From contig NZ_AP018227.1 in assembly GCF_002368095.1 (NCBI RefSeq), positions 4,427,782 to 4,491,781 of the forward strand: a stretch of DNA of 64,000 nucleotides. Direction: 5' to 3'. This stretch comes from Calothrix parasitica NIES-267 (GTDB lineage Bacteria > Cyanobacteriota > Cyanobacteriia > Cyanobacteriales > Nostocaceae). The notes under the pieces were generated by a model. The model did not search any database. It had not been told where the DNA came from and saw only the letters and a program-made list of their open reading frames with translations. The translations under genes and the position numbers were made by a program. This document shows, one piece after another, positions 37,832-47,338 of the stretch (its first letter is position 1; the number at the start of each line of letters is the position of its first letter).

Positions 37832-39223
37832 TTACCGTCGCGCAATATCCCCCTCACGAGCAGCACGCTGTACTGCTCCTGCGACTACGCTTGATACTCG
37901 TTCGTCAAATACCGACGGGATGATATTTTCTTTAGTTAAATCTGAGGGTTTAATTAAAGAAGCAATTGCGCTTGCTGCTTCGAGGTACATAGTAGTAGTG
38001 ATTGTGGCTGCACGACAATCTAAAGCACCGCGAAATACTCCAGGGAAAGCTAGTACATTATTGATTTGATTTGGATAATCACTGCGTCCGGTCGCGATAA
38101 CAGCAACATCATCTCGAACTAATTCCGGCTGAACTTCTGGGACTGGATTAGCCATTGCAAAAACAATTGCATCCTTGGCCATCGTCTTGACCATTTCTGG
38201 TGTTAATACTCCCGGAGCGCTGACACCGATAAATACATCTGCATCTTTTACAGCATCAGCTAACTTCCCAGTCGCTTTAACTGCAAAATTACGCTTTTCT
38301 TCATTGAGATTATTCCGACTCGTAGAAATAATCCCCTTCGAGTCGCACATCCAAATTTCCTTAGCTTTAGCTTTACGCAATAACTTTGCGATCGCAACTC
38401 CAGCAGCACCAGCACCATTGATAACAATGCGAATTTGCTCGATGGGTTTTTGGACTAATTTCAAAGCATTGAATAACGCAGCCAAAGTAACGATAGCGGT
38501 ACCGTGCTGGTCATCGTGAAACACCGGAATATCTAATTCCTCTCTTAATCTCGCTTCAATTTCAAAGCAACGAGGTGCAGCAATATCTTCTAAATTCACA
38601 CCTCCAAATACCGGAGCCAGATTTTTCACTACATTGACAATTTCATTTGTATCTTGAGTTGCTAGACAAATTGGGAAAGCATCGATACCCGCAAACTCCT
38701 TAAATAACATTGCTTTCCCCTCCATGACTGGTAAAGCAGCTTCCGGGCCTAAATTCCCTAATCCCAGAACCGCACTACCATCAGAAACAATAGCAACAGT
38801 ATTTTGCTTAATCGTTAAATTGTAAACTTCCTCGGGATTCTGAGCTATAGCGCTAGAGATACGTCCCACACCCGGAGTATAAGCCATCGCTAAATCGGAT
38901 ATACTCTTGAGTTGAATCCTGCTAGCAATACTGATTTTTCCGCCGCGATGTAAATTAAAAGTGCGGTCATAGACATCTATAACCTTAATCACCGGCAAAG
39001 CCTTAACAGCTTGAATAATATTATCAGCATGTTCGGTACTCGCAGCATCGACGGTAATATCGCGAATCGAAACCTGTCTGCTTTGCTCAATCAAATCAAT
39101 TTGACCCAGATTACCTTTAGTAGCTGCTATCGCATTAGTAACGCTCGCGAACATCCCGATTTTATTAGGAATCTCCAAACGTAAAGTCAAACTGAAACTC
39201 GAATTAGGTGTAAGGTCTGGCAT
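37832..39223 (-). CDS. ACT-domain malic enzyme
   Basis: 463 residues. An N-terminal ACT domain (LTLRLEIPNKIGMFASVTNAIAA, about 9-90) precedes a malic enzyme core: SDGSAVLGLGNLG, MEGKAMLFKEFAGIDAFPIC, IEARLREELDIPVFHDDQHGTAIV and VINGAGAAGVAIAKLL (NAD(P) site). It decarboxylates malate to pyruvate. An ACT domain implies allosteric control by an amino acid or similar ligand. Phosphoenolpyruvate carboxylase is also in the window (56335), on the opposite side of C4 acid metabolism. Confidence 0.9.
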   Translation of the reverse strand: MPDLTPNSSFSLTLRLEIPNKIGMFASVTNAIAATKGNLGQIDLIEQSRQVSIRDITVDAASTEHADNIIQAVKALPVIKVIDVYDRTFNLHRGGKISIASRIQLKSISDLAMAYTPGVGRISSAIAQNPEEVYNLTIKQNTVAIVSDGSAVLGLGNLGPEAALPVMEGKAMLFKEFAGIDAFPICLATQDTNEIVNVVKNLAPVFGGVNLEDIAAPRCFEIEARLREELDIPVFHDDQHGTAIVTLAALFNALKLVQKPIEQIRIVINGAGAAGVAIAKLLRKAKAKEIWMCDSKGIISTSRNNLNEEKRNFAVKATGKLADAVKDADVFIGVSAPGVLTPEMVKTMAKDAIVFAMANPVPEVQPELVRDDVAVIATGRSDYPNQINNVLAFPGVFRGALDCRAATITTTMYLEAASAIASLIKPSDLTKENIIPSVFDERVSSVVAGAVQRAAREGDIARR

Positions 39224-39273
39224 TGTAATTGGTAGATGACGAATTATATTTTATTAAATAAAGGTTCGTAGTT

Positions 39274-39818
39274 GCGCTTGAGCGCCAAAACAACAGCGAA
39301 AAAAACAAACTTATTCACAAAAAAACACCCTCCGATTTCCCGAAAGGCATTTTTTATTCAATCTAAAGACGCGCTTGAGCGCCAAAACAACAGCGAAAAA
39401 AACAAACTTATTCACAAAAAAACACCCTCCGATTTCTCGAAAAGTATTTTTTATTCAATCTAAAGACGCGCTTGAGCGCCAAAACAACAGCGAAAAAAAC
39501 AAACTTATTCACAAAAAAAACACCCTCCGATTTCCCGAAAGGCATTTTTGATTCAATCTAAAGACGCGCTTGAGCGCCAAAACAACAGCGAAAAAACAAA
39601 CTTATTCACAGGACTTACGCAAAGCAAAATTGTCATTGCGAACCGAAACGGAGTGTAGGGAAGCAATCCCAAGGTTTCGAGAGATTACGTCGCTGTCGCA
39701 TGTCCGTTCCGGACACGCTGCGCTAACGGCCCGGACGCAATTACGTTACTTTTGCGTAAGTCCTAATTCACAAAAAAACACCCTCCGATTTCTCGAAAGG
39801 CATTTTTGATTCAATGTA
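39274..39818 (-). repeat. Four tandem 97-98-bp repeats containing terminator hairpins, downstream of psbA
   Basis: Units start at 39274, 39371, 39468 and 39566, each beginning gcgcttgagcgcc. In each unit the minus strand reads AAAAUGCC...GGUGUUUU as a stem (two G-U pairs) followed by a U run, facing the psbA transcript. Later copies differ by a few bases. The fourth copy is split by a MITE at 39611-39765. Short open frames inside are artefacts of the repeats. Confidence 0.85.
39611..39765. mobile_element. MITE of the AGGACTTACGC family, copy 2, inserted in the tandem repeat
   Basis: Inverted ends ggacttacgcaaa / tttgcgtaagtcc. attcaca is duplicated on both sides (39604-39610 and 39766-39772). 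The other three repeat units show the unbroken target, which proves insertion. Confidence 0.9.
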
Positions 39819-39850
39819 GAGACAGGTGGATATTACGTCTCATTCTGAAG

Positions 39851-39872
39851 GAGACGCGATGTATCGCGTCTC
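39851..39872 (-). terminator. GAGACG palindrome at the psbA 3' end
   Basis: GAGACGCGAT / ATCGCGTCTC hairpin 7 bases after the psbA stop codon, one of five dispersed copies. It may protect or end the psbA mRNA together with the tandem hairpins beyond it. Confidence 0.5.
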
Positions 39873-39879
39873 TACATGA

Positions 39880-40962
39880 TTAACCATTAATCGCAGGTGC
39901 AGTTAATGCAACAGGAACCTCTTCACCAGCTGCTAAATCAAGAGGGAAGTTGTGAGCATTTCTTTCGTGCATTACTTCCATACCCAAATTAGCGCGGTTC
40001 AATACATCAGCCCAGGTGCTAATAACTCTACCGCTAGAGTCGATTACCGACTGATTGAAATTAAAGCCGTTTAAATTAAATGCCATTGTACTGATTCCCA
40101 AAGCGGTGAACCAGATTCCAACCACCGGCCAAGCTGCTAAGAAGAAGTGTAAGCTGCGACTGTTGTTGAAGCTCGCATATTGGAAAATCAAACGACCAAA
40201 GTAACCGTGTGCAGCTACGATGTTGTAAGTTTCTTCTTCTTGACCAAATTTATAACCGTAGTTTAGAGATTCAGTTTCGGTTGTTTCACGTACCAAGGAA
40301 GAAGTTACCAAAGAACCGTGCATTGCACTAAATAAGCTTCCACCGAATACACCTGCTACACCCAACTGATGGAAGGGGTGCATCAAAATGTTGTGTTCAG
40401 CTTGGAACACGAACATAAAGTTAAATGTACCGGAAATTCCTAAAGGCATACCGTCGGAGAAAGAACCTTGACCGATGGGATAAATCAAGAATACTGCGGT
40501 TGCAGATGCCAAAGGAGCGGAATAAGCAACGCAAATCCAAGGACGCATACCCAAGCGGTAGGATAATTCCCACTGACGACCTAAATAGCTGAAGCAACCA
40601 ATCAAAAAGTGAAATACTACTAGCTGGTAAGGGCCACCGTTATACAGCCATTCATCTAAAGAAGCAGCTTCCCAAATTGGGTAAAAGTGCAATCCAATAG
40701 CGTTGGAAGAAGGTACAACTGCACCGGAAATAATATTGTTTCCGTAGATTAAAGAGCCAGCAACCGGTTCGCGGATACCGTCGATATCAACAGGAGGAGC
40801 CGCGATAAAAGCAATGATAAAGCAGGTAGTTGCAGCTAATAAAGTCGGAATCATCAACATTCCGAACCAACCGATATAAATTCGATTGTTAGTGCTGGTA
40901 ATCCATGCACAGAACTTATCCCACAGATTACCGCCTTCGCCTGTTCTTAAAGTTGTGGTCAT
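39880..40962 (-). CDS. psbA: Photosystem II D1 protein, Gln130 form
   Basis: 360 residues from the ATG at 40962 ([10 protein letters not shown]; an upstream in-frame ATG at 40992 is not used by the family). D1 carries the Mn cluster and quinone QB site. The ligand region [12 protein letters not shown] is intact, with C-terminal processing after Ala344 leaving a 16-residue extension. Residue 130 is Gln ([10 protein letters not shown]), as in D1:1-type low-light copies. It differs from the second copy at several sites (GCFSYLG versus [16 protein letters not shown] versus VAFSAPVAA). Confidence 0.95.
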   Translation of the reverse strand: MTTTLRTGEGGNLWDKFCAWITSTNNRIYIGWFGMLMIPTLLAATTCFIIAFIAAPPVDIDGIREPVAGSLIYGNNIISGAVVPSSNAIGLHFYPIWEAASLDEWLYNGGPYQLVVFHFLIGCFSYLGRQWELSYRLGMRPWICVAYSAPLASATAVFLIYPIGQGSFSDGMPLGISGTFNFMFVFQAEHNILMHPFHQLGVAGVFGGSLFSAMHGSLVTSSLVRETTETESLNYGYKFGQEEETYNIVAAHGYFGRLIFQYASFNNSRSLHFFLAAWPVVGIWFTALGISTMAFNLNGFNFNQSVIDSSGRVISTWADVLNRANLGMEVMHERNAHNFPLDLAAGEEVPVALTAPAING

Positions 40963-41490
40963 GATTGAATTCTTATTAAGTGCTAACAACAAGTTTTCTC
41001 AATTCAATGAATCAAGATAATCGCTGTTTTAGATATATTCAGTCCTATACATTTTCCCCAAATGTCGATGATATATAGAACGTAGAAATTAAATTTCTCT
41101 CGAAAAACCTCATCCCGAAAATTAATTATGAATAAATTACTAGTGGGGAAACGGTACGAGCAAAGAGAAAAATTATCGGCTATCTATAGTTTATTTTTTA
41201 CATTAAATGTCTGCTACATTTCAATTAACTTTTGTTAATTTGCATCGAAAAATATTTAAACCAAAGTTCAAAAATATTAATTTTTTTTTATAAAAATAAT
41301 GATTAATCAATCTTAGTTTATGAATAAATATTAAGAAACGAGCTTTGTTTTTATGCGAATACCGAGCAGAAGCCAATTATATATGAAAGTATTCAATTTA
41401 TATATAATTAGCCCGTGCTTCTTTCTATATTAATTTATGTATAGGTAGTAAGGATAATTGTTGATATCCTCAAGTAAAAATTTATATATC
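40963..41490. other. psbA upstream region
   Basis: 528 AT-rich bases between the histidine kinase 3' end and psbA. It must contain the psbA promoter (minus strand) and leader; I cannot place -35 and -10 boxes with confidence. Confidence 0.4.
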
Positions 41491-43755
41491 TTAACTGATT
41501 AAAGTATTGAGCTTTATAGCTAACTCTTTGTCTGCATGTTCGGGAAGATGGTGAGATTGAGTTGTGGTAATCGGAATTTCAATGCAGAATTCTGTTCCTT
41601 GACCAACTGTTGAGATGCACTTGATACGTCCTTTGTGCTTTTCTTCAATGATTTGATAGCTAATTGATAAGCCCAAACCAGTACCTTCACCAACAGGTTT
41701 AGTTGTAAAGAAAGGATTGAAGATTTTTTGGACAACATCTTCTGGAATTCCAGTTCCATTGTCTTTAATGCAGATGCTTACCCAATCACGTTCAACAACT
41801 TGTGTTGCGATCGTAATTCTCATGGGGTGATCACCTTGCTGCTGATGATTTTCGTGTAATGCATCAATAGCATTACCAAGTAAATTCATAAATACCTGAT
41901 TTAATTGACCCGGATAGCATTCAACTTTGGGTAATTCTCCATAATTCTTAATTAACTCAATTGCTGTATGTTCTGAGTTTGCTTTGATGCGGCTTTGTAA
42001 AATGACGATAGTACTATCAATACCTTCATGAATATCAACGAATTTCATTTCTGCTTCGTCAAGTCTAGAGAAATTACGTAATGTACGGACAATTTCTCGA
42101 ATCCGGTCGGCCCCCATTTCCATCGAAGATAGCAACCTGGGTAAATCTTCCAATATATAGTCGAGGTCTATCTCATCGATATACTTTTGGATTTCGGGGT
42201 GGGTATGATTTTGATGTTTTTGGTAGAGATTAACTAAACCTGTAAGATCCTCGAAGTATTCGCTTGCATGAGACAGGTTACCGTAAATAAAGTTAACCGG
42301 ATTATTAATTTCGTGAGCAACTCCAGCTACCAGTTCACCGAGACTCGACATCTTTTCAGTCTGTACCAATTGAGCTTGAGTTTGCTGTAGCTTTTGTAAA
42401 GCTTGACTGATTTTCTCAGCTTGAGCTTCAGCAACCACCGCAGCATTTCGAGTTTGCGAATATAATTCAGCTTGGTCAATGGCGATCGCTAACTGATTAG
42501 CTACCAAATCCAACAATTCCGCTTCGTCATTATCCCAAGGTCGAGGTTGATTGTTTTCGCAGACAATAACACCAATTTGACCGGAACGAGTTCGTAAGAA
42601 AGCAATTAATAAAGAAGAGATGCCTAAATAAGTTAATAACCCTTGACTTTTACTATCAAGTTGATTGTCTGTAGCAACATCATCGATACGTAACAATTTT
42701 AAATCTTTTAAATGTTGCTCCAAATGTTGCATTTGCCAAATAGTTTCATCATGGCTAACGCTATTAAGGTCTTCGGATTCGCAAGCTTCATGACAGAGGT
42801 GAAATGATGGTGGATTATCCTCACTCATCGAACACCAAAGAAATTTACATCGAGTAATTCCAAACAAATCTCGAATTTCTTCAACTGCTGTTTCTAAAAC
42901 CTTATCTAATTCCAAAGAATTACGAATTTCATTAGCTAAATAATTGAGTAATTCTCGACGTTCGGCAATTTTCTCTACTCGACGTTGATTTAGCTGAATT
43001 CTAACTGCCATTTTATCAAAAGCGGATGAAAGCTGAGCTAATTCATCCGAACCTCTTAATTTACTTCGAGTATCAAAATTTCCTTGAGCCAAACTGTTAG
43101 TCGCCTTTAATAATTTAACCGCTCGATTGGTAAGAGTTTTTTCAAAAAAGAACCATACTAAAATACAAGAAAGAGCAACAACCCCAGAAGCTTCAAGAGA
43201 GCGTTGCAATGCATCAGCATTTGAACGTTGTTTTATTGTAGAAATATCATATTCAAGTACAAGAACCCCAACTTTTGTAGGACGAACTTCACCAGGTAAA
43301 GAACCCAATACTACAGGATACATTGCCTGTATAGTATTTTTATTTTCGGATAATATGACTTTTCCAGACATAGTTGCTCGAACTTTATCTAGCTGTGTCA
43401 TGTATTTAGCAGCTTTCGTATAGTTCAATTGCTGATTCCGCAATTCATAGCGGGTTGATAAAATAATATTATTTTTTTCATCACCAAAAATTGCTAAATT
43501 TATTGTTGGGTCACCTCCAAGTTTACTGATTACTAATTCAGCTCCTTCAATATCACCTTTGCGGAAAAGATATTCTAACATTCCAGAAGTCTGATCTCCA
43601 GAAAAACTGGCTTGATTAATCGCTTCTTTTTCTTTACGTGCCGAAGAAAGCGATACATCTCTTTGAAAAGAGAAGATACTTAATACGCTACCAAATATTA
43701 ATAGAATTGCTGGGATAGAAAAACGGAGAGCTAAAGGGATAGAGAACTTTTTCAT
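41491..43755 (-). CDS. Membrane-bound sensor histidine kinase (HAMP-GAF-HisKA)
   Basis: 754 residues from ATG 43755. N-terminal helix ([21 protein letters not shown]), periplasmic sensor (about 40-185), second helix ([14 protein letters not shown]) and HAMP ([27 protein letters not shown]). A GAF domain follows (about 275-435), then a coiled coil, HisKA ([20 protein letters not shown]) and HATPase ([21 protein letters not shown]). Thirty-seven bases downstream of a substrate-binding lipoprotein gene on the same strand; the lipoprotein may deliver the ligand to this sensor. Confidence 0.92.
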   Translation of the reverse strand: MKKFSIPLALRFSIPAILLIFGSVLSIFSFQRDVSLSSARKEKEAINQASFSGDQTSGMLEYLFRKGDIEGAELVISKLGGDPTINLAIFGDEKNNIILSTRYELRNQQLNYTKAAKYMTQLDKVRATMSGKVILSENKNTIQAMYPVVLGSLPGEVRPTKVGVLVLEYDISTIKQRSNADALQRSLEASGVVALSCILVWFFFEKTLTNRAVKLLKATNSLAQGNFDTRSKLRGSDELAQLSSAFDKMAVRIQLNQRRVEKIAERRELLNYLANEIRNSLELDKVLETAVEEIRDLFGITRCKFLWCSMSEDNPPSFHLCHEACESEDLNSVSHDETIWQMQHLEQHLKDLKLLRIDDVATDNQLDSKSQGLLTYLGISSLLIAFLRTRSGQIGVIVCENNQPRPWDNDEAELLDLVANQLAIAIDQAELYSQTRNAAVVAEAQAEKISQALQKLQQTQAQLVQTEKMSSLGELVAGVAHEINNPVNFIYGNLSHASEYFEDLTGLVNLYQKHQNHTHPEIQKYIDEIDLDYILEDLPRLLSSMEMGADRIREIVRTLRNFSRLDEAEMKFVDIHEGIDSTIVILQSRIKANSEHTAIELIKNYGELPKVECYPGQLNQVFMNLLGNAIDALHENHQQQGDHPMRITIATQVVERDWVSICIKDNGTGIPEDVVQKIFNPFFTTKPVGEGTGLGLSISYQIIEEKHKGRIKCISTVGQGTEFCIEIPITTTQSHHLPEHADKELAIKLNTLIS

Positions 43756-43828
43756 GATGCTACCTGATACTAAGATTTCCAACCCGAGCAAATTATTGAA
43801 AAAATCTAGCCGAGATTGAGATTTATAT

Positions 43829-44881
43829 CTATAATTTTTCTGTTTGTATATTTACTTTTTTCACAATACTGTCATCAAAGAAATATGTTGGTTCAACTTG
43901 TTTATTTAATAATTTATTTGTAAGCATAAATTGAGCTACTTTATTAACTTTTTCTCTTGATAAAGTATCTGTTTTACCTAATATTTGTTTATTCTCCTGT
44001 AAGTCGTGAATTACAAGACCTTCTAATGATTTAAGAAACTGTTGTGGTGTTACTCCTTCACGAGGAGCAATTCTTCTAGCAGCATCTTGAGGATTTTCTT
44101 TTAGATAATTAAGAGCAGAAAAATACCCATCGAGCAAAGCTTGGGTAGCATTATATTGCGTTCTTAATAATTCTTCTCTAACTACAAGCACATCCAGTAT
44201 TTCACCTGGTATTTCGCTGCTGTCAAACAACAAGTTTGCACCATCTGCTAATAATTTAGAACCAGTAGGTTCAGAAGTTACAACTGCATCAACTTTTTTA
44301 CGTTTAAAAGCCTGTTTGTGTTCCGATAATCCCAGAGAGACAATTTGAACATCTTTAGGTTTCAAATTCACTTTCTCTAATGCTCTAGTTAGAATAAAAC
44401 CTCCTAAAGCACCAGATTCGACACCGACTCGCTTACCTTTAATAGCTTCCAAAGTATTAATTTCAGGTTTTGCTAGAATCGCATCTGCACCATTGGAACT
44501 ATCTAAAATAAGAACAACTCGCACACTCGGTTCAGTTTCAGCAACTAACAAAGCTTCATAAAGAGTTAACGCTGCTGCTTGTAAATTTCGATTACGAAAA
44601 GCACGAATAACTTCTGAATTTGAAGGGTAGTCTACCAAACGGATTGGCGTATCTTTGTAATATCCTAAATCCCGTGCTAAATAAAGACTTTCATAACCGG
44701 GCCATACAATATAACCTACCAGTAAAGGGTCTGGAGGCTTTTTAATACAGCCAACCAAAGTAGATGTAAGTAGCGTTCCAAGAAAAAGACTAATAATAAA
44801 ATTGTTGATAATTTTTGTAATTATTACTGGAATAAATTTTTTAAATTTATAGCTGCAAATTTTCATAATAGTTAGATACAC
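43829..44881 (-). CDS. SsuA/NMT1-like substrate-binding lipoprotein
   Basis: About 350 residues. The signal peptide ends in a lipobox (STLVGC). The periplasmic fold of the NitT/TauA/SsuA group is visible: LLVGYIVWPGYESLYLARDLG, VDYPSNSEVIRAFRNRNLQAAALTLYEALL, and GKRVGVESGALGGFILTRAL. Such proteins bind sulfonates, nitrate, thiamine precursors or similar. No permease or ATPase follows; instead a membrane histidine kinase does. A second in-frame ATG lies 15 bases inside the annotated start. Confidence 0.85.
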   Translation of the reverse strand: MYLTIMKICSYKFKKFIPVIITKIINNFIISLFLGTLLTSTLVGCIKKPPDPLLVGYIVWPGYESLYLARDLGYYKDTPIRLVDYPSNSEVIRAFRNRNLQAAALTLYEALLVAETEPSVRVVLILDSSNGADAILAKPEINTLEAIKGKRVGVESGALGGFILTRALEKVNLKPKDVQIVSLGLSEHKQAFKRKKVDAVVTSEPTGSKLLADGANLLFDSSEIPGEILDVLVVREELLRTQYNATQALLDGYFSALNYLKENPQDAARRIAPREGVTPQQFLKSLEGLVIHDLQENKQILGKTDTLSREKVNKVAQFMLTNKLLNKQVEPTYFFDDSIVKKVNIQTEKL

Positions 44882-45022
44882 CCTTTATCTTCGATTTATC
44901 AGCTATCTGCATAACTTATAAATCGGCATTTCTCAAGTAAGCATTTAAAATATAATCAAGCACTATTAAACAAAAAGTGTATTTCAGTCATATCAATAAA
45001 AAATGAAAGCTGCAAGCTTTTG

Positions 45023-45337
45023 TCATTGATTTAGTGTTAATCCTACTACTCCTAGCACTATAAAAAGGATGCATAGCATTTTTGAAATACTACCCGGTTC
45101 ATTAAAATACAAGACACCGATTATTGATATAGCAGTAATACAGCATCCAGTCCAAACAGGATACGCAATGCTTAAAGGAAGCTGGTTAGCAGCAATAGTC
45201 ATGCAAACAAAAGACAATACAAAATATAGCATCAGCATTAAAGAAGGTTTTAATTTTGTAAAACCGTAGGAATCTTTAATCCATAAAGTTGCTAATACTT
45301 CAAAATATACTGCTAACCCCAGATAGATGTATTTCAT
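45023..45337 (-). CDS. Small multidrug resistance (SMR) family transporter
   Basis: 104 residues from ATG 45337. Four transmembrane helices with the essential membrane Glu in LAVYFEVLATLWIK, the conserved AYPVWTG and GVLYFNEP. Works as an antiparallel dimer exchanging protons for cations or guanidinium-like compounds. Located just outside the inverted-repeat-bounded cassette, so it may or may not serve that cassette. Confidence 0.85.
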   Translation of the reverse strand: MKYIYLGLAVYFEVLATLWIKDSYGFTKLKPSLMLMLYFVLSFVCMTIAANQLPLSIAYPVWTGCCITAISIIGVLYFNEPGSISKMLCILFIVLGVVGLTLNQ

Positions 45338-45532
45338 AATAATGTCAGAATTATCGCTAAACAACTTTGGCGATGCTTCCCTGACAACTCTCAAACCTAG
45401 ATTTAGCTAGATTTAATAGGTTTAATAAAATCTGGAGATGCTCCCTTCTCTCATCAATCAATTAATATCTATAGGCATTTATATTTATTAAAAAATGTAG
45501 ATAATATTTTGATGATTTTGCTTATGATTTTT

Positions 45533-45737
45533 TCACGAAGTAAGAGGGAAGAAAGAAGAAGGAAGAAGAACTCACGTTTTAAAACGTGAGATTGAAACAA
45601 GGACGTAAATATTTATCGCGCTACGCTCCTTAAAATATTGTTTTTTCCTTTAATGAGTTTTAGACTCATAACTAAAGTTTTTAAAAATATATTACCTTCT
45701 TCCTTCTTCCTCCTAACTCCTTCCTTCTTTTATAAAA
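45533..45737. repeat. Left ~205-bp inverted repeat of the cassette
   Basis: Reverse complement closely matches 49247-49462. Shared features include an outer tcacgaagtaagaggg end, a perfect palindrome CTCACGTTTTAAAACGTGAG, aaggacgtaaatattt, gctccttaaaatattg, tatgagtctaaaac and an inner agaaggaaggagttaggagg end. Confidence 0.88.
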
Positions 45738-45795
45738 ATTGCCATGTTTTAGCTGTTTACCATCAATTACATAATTAATTGAAAAAGATATTTTC

Positions 45796-45943
45796 AGGAC
45801 TTACGCAAAAGTAACGTAACTACGTCATTACGAGCGATGAGCCACACGCTCCGCGTGAAAGCGAAGTAATCGCAAAAACTTTAGGATTGCTTCCCTACAC
45901 TTAGTGACCGTCGCAATGAAAAATATTCGTTGCGTAAGTCCTA
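45796..45943. mobile_element. MITE of the AGGACTTACGC family, copy 3
   Basis: Inverted ends aggacttacgcaaa / gttgcgtaagtcct. Left flank attttc and right flank atttta match in 5 of 6 bases. It lies inside the inverted-repeat cassette between the left repeat and the HDO gene. Confidence 0.78.
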
Positions 45944-46099
45944 ATTTTAATTAACAGATATAGCATTAATTATTATTCAATGCCATTTAGCATTTATCTT
46001 CATGATTGAAAAGTAAACAGCATTACCAAGATAACAGACAAAATTAACAATTCAAGAATGCTAATCTCTAAGCAAAATTAATACTTTAACAACAGGTAA

Positions 46100-47023
46100 C
46101 TAACTCCTCACAGTTAAAGAATCTAATGTTCCAAGGCATTCTTTTTGTAATTCTTTAAAGAAAGTTTGTTGTACTTTGACAAAATTTTCAAATCCTGAAA
46201 ATGCCCATTTATAAGCTTCTGCTTCCGAGTGACCGCAATATTTAACTGCTAAATCTAAAGCTTCCAAAGCTGCTAGATAATGACCTTCTTCGACGCTCTT
46301 TTTGTTATAACTACTGTGAACCCCAATCCAATACCAAGCACTGGCTTTTTTCCCGTCAAGGTCAACTTTTCCATTAATATCCTTCAAATATTGACCGAAG
46401 TTGGGGTCTAGTTTTTCTCCACGAACTAGCTTATCAATAATCGTATATTCATGGTCAGCTAGTATTTCAGAAGCTGCATGAAAACCCATCGCTTTGATTA
46501 ATGCTTCCAAGTTACCGATTTTTCCTTGGTAAACTTCCCCGTGTTCTGCTAGTACCTGGCTGAACCAATCAGGTATTTTGCTCAATTCGTTTCTTTCCTG
46601 CAAGGATAGACCTGCGTAATTACCAACGGCTTTCATAGTTGCTTGTGCAAGCGTTCGGTGAGAAAAGCCTTGGTGGTGGTCATCGGAAAATTCTTCAATA
46701 CTTGCTTCTAAAACTTTTGCTGCAACTTCAAGTCCTCTATCAGCTTCATCATGTATTTCGCAGTTAGATTCTCTAAAAATATCGCGTGATAAGCCAATTG
46801 AACTTGCAAGTCTTGTTACTAATGAACTTGCTACACCATTAAAATGAGCATAGCGTTGAACAAAAAGATAAAATGCCTTGGGATTCTCTATCGAGCTTCT
46901 ACAGCAGTCTTCAACGGTTTTATCAAGCAAGTAAAAATTAAAACGGTTGTCAAATTCTTGCTTTGTAAATAAAGGAATTTCTAAAGATGGAAGAGATACA
47001 TTAGAAGCAACAGAAATAGACAT
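46100..47023 (-). CDS. Heme-oxygenase-like (possible diiron oxidase, HDO) protein
   Basis: 307 residues, all helical, no signal or membrane segment. AMGFHAASEILADHEYTIIDKLV (Glu186) resembles the mid-helix of TenA/PqqC/HDO proteins. WIGVHSSYNKKSVEEGHYLAAL supplies His236, Glu245/246 and His248 in the H...(D/E)xxH pattern of heme-oxygenase-like iron enzymes. An earlier EIHDEADRG adds possible ligands. HDO enzymes perform N-oxygenation, C-C cleavage or desaturation of amino acids and lipids. Transcribed divergently from a class V PLP enzyme with a 315-base gap, within the inverted-repeat cassette. Confidence 0.55.
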   Translation of the reverse strand: MSISVASNVSLPSLEIPLFTKQEFDNRFNFYLLDKTVEDCCRSSIENPKAFYLFVQRYAHFNGVASSLVTRLASSIGLSRDIFRESNCEIHDEADRGLEVAAKVLEASIEEFSDDHHQGFSHRTLAQATMKAVGNYAGLSLQERNELSKIPDWFSQVLAEHGEVYQGKIGNLEALIKAMGFHAASEILADHEYTIIDKLVRGEKLDPNFGQYLKDINGKVDLDGKKASAWYWIGVHSSYNKKSVEEGHYLAALEALDLAVKYCGHSEAEAYKWAFSGFENFVKVQQTFFKELQKECLGTLDSLTVRS

Positions 47024-47338
47024 AATTTTAAAATGCTAATTATTATATCTAATTATTCATTTTAATTTTTTAAATAGACACGAGATAACTACCCAAATTA
47101 AATATGAAGTCTAACTACAATTCTCCGCAAAAAATATAAAGATTCCTTGTTCTATAAGTAAATTGTATAACAGGCTTACTACAAGCTTCGATTTAAATAG
47201 TTTGTAATAAATTTCGATTAAAAAAATAGTTATTCTACTGAAGTTTTATTACAAAAAATCAAATAAATTATACATCTATAGTGACTTTCATAAGTCTCTC
47301 AAATAAACGTAAGCTCTTTGTCTAGCAAAATTTTACTA
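47024..47338. promoter_or_regulatory. Divergent promoter region of the cassette
   Basis: 315 AT-rich bases between the HDO-like gene (minus) and the PLP enzyme gene (plus). It must contain both promoters. No operator palindrome stands out. Confidence 0.45.

Noticed and set aside
39274-39818. 97-bp repeats considered as a CRISPR array or coding repeats
   Set aside because: The whole unit is conserved, with no variable spacers, no cas genes nearby, and hairpin terminator structure. The short frames inside differ only by repeat slippage.
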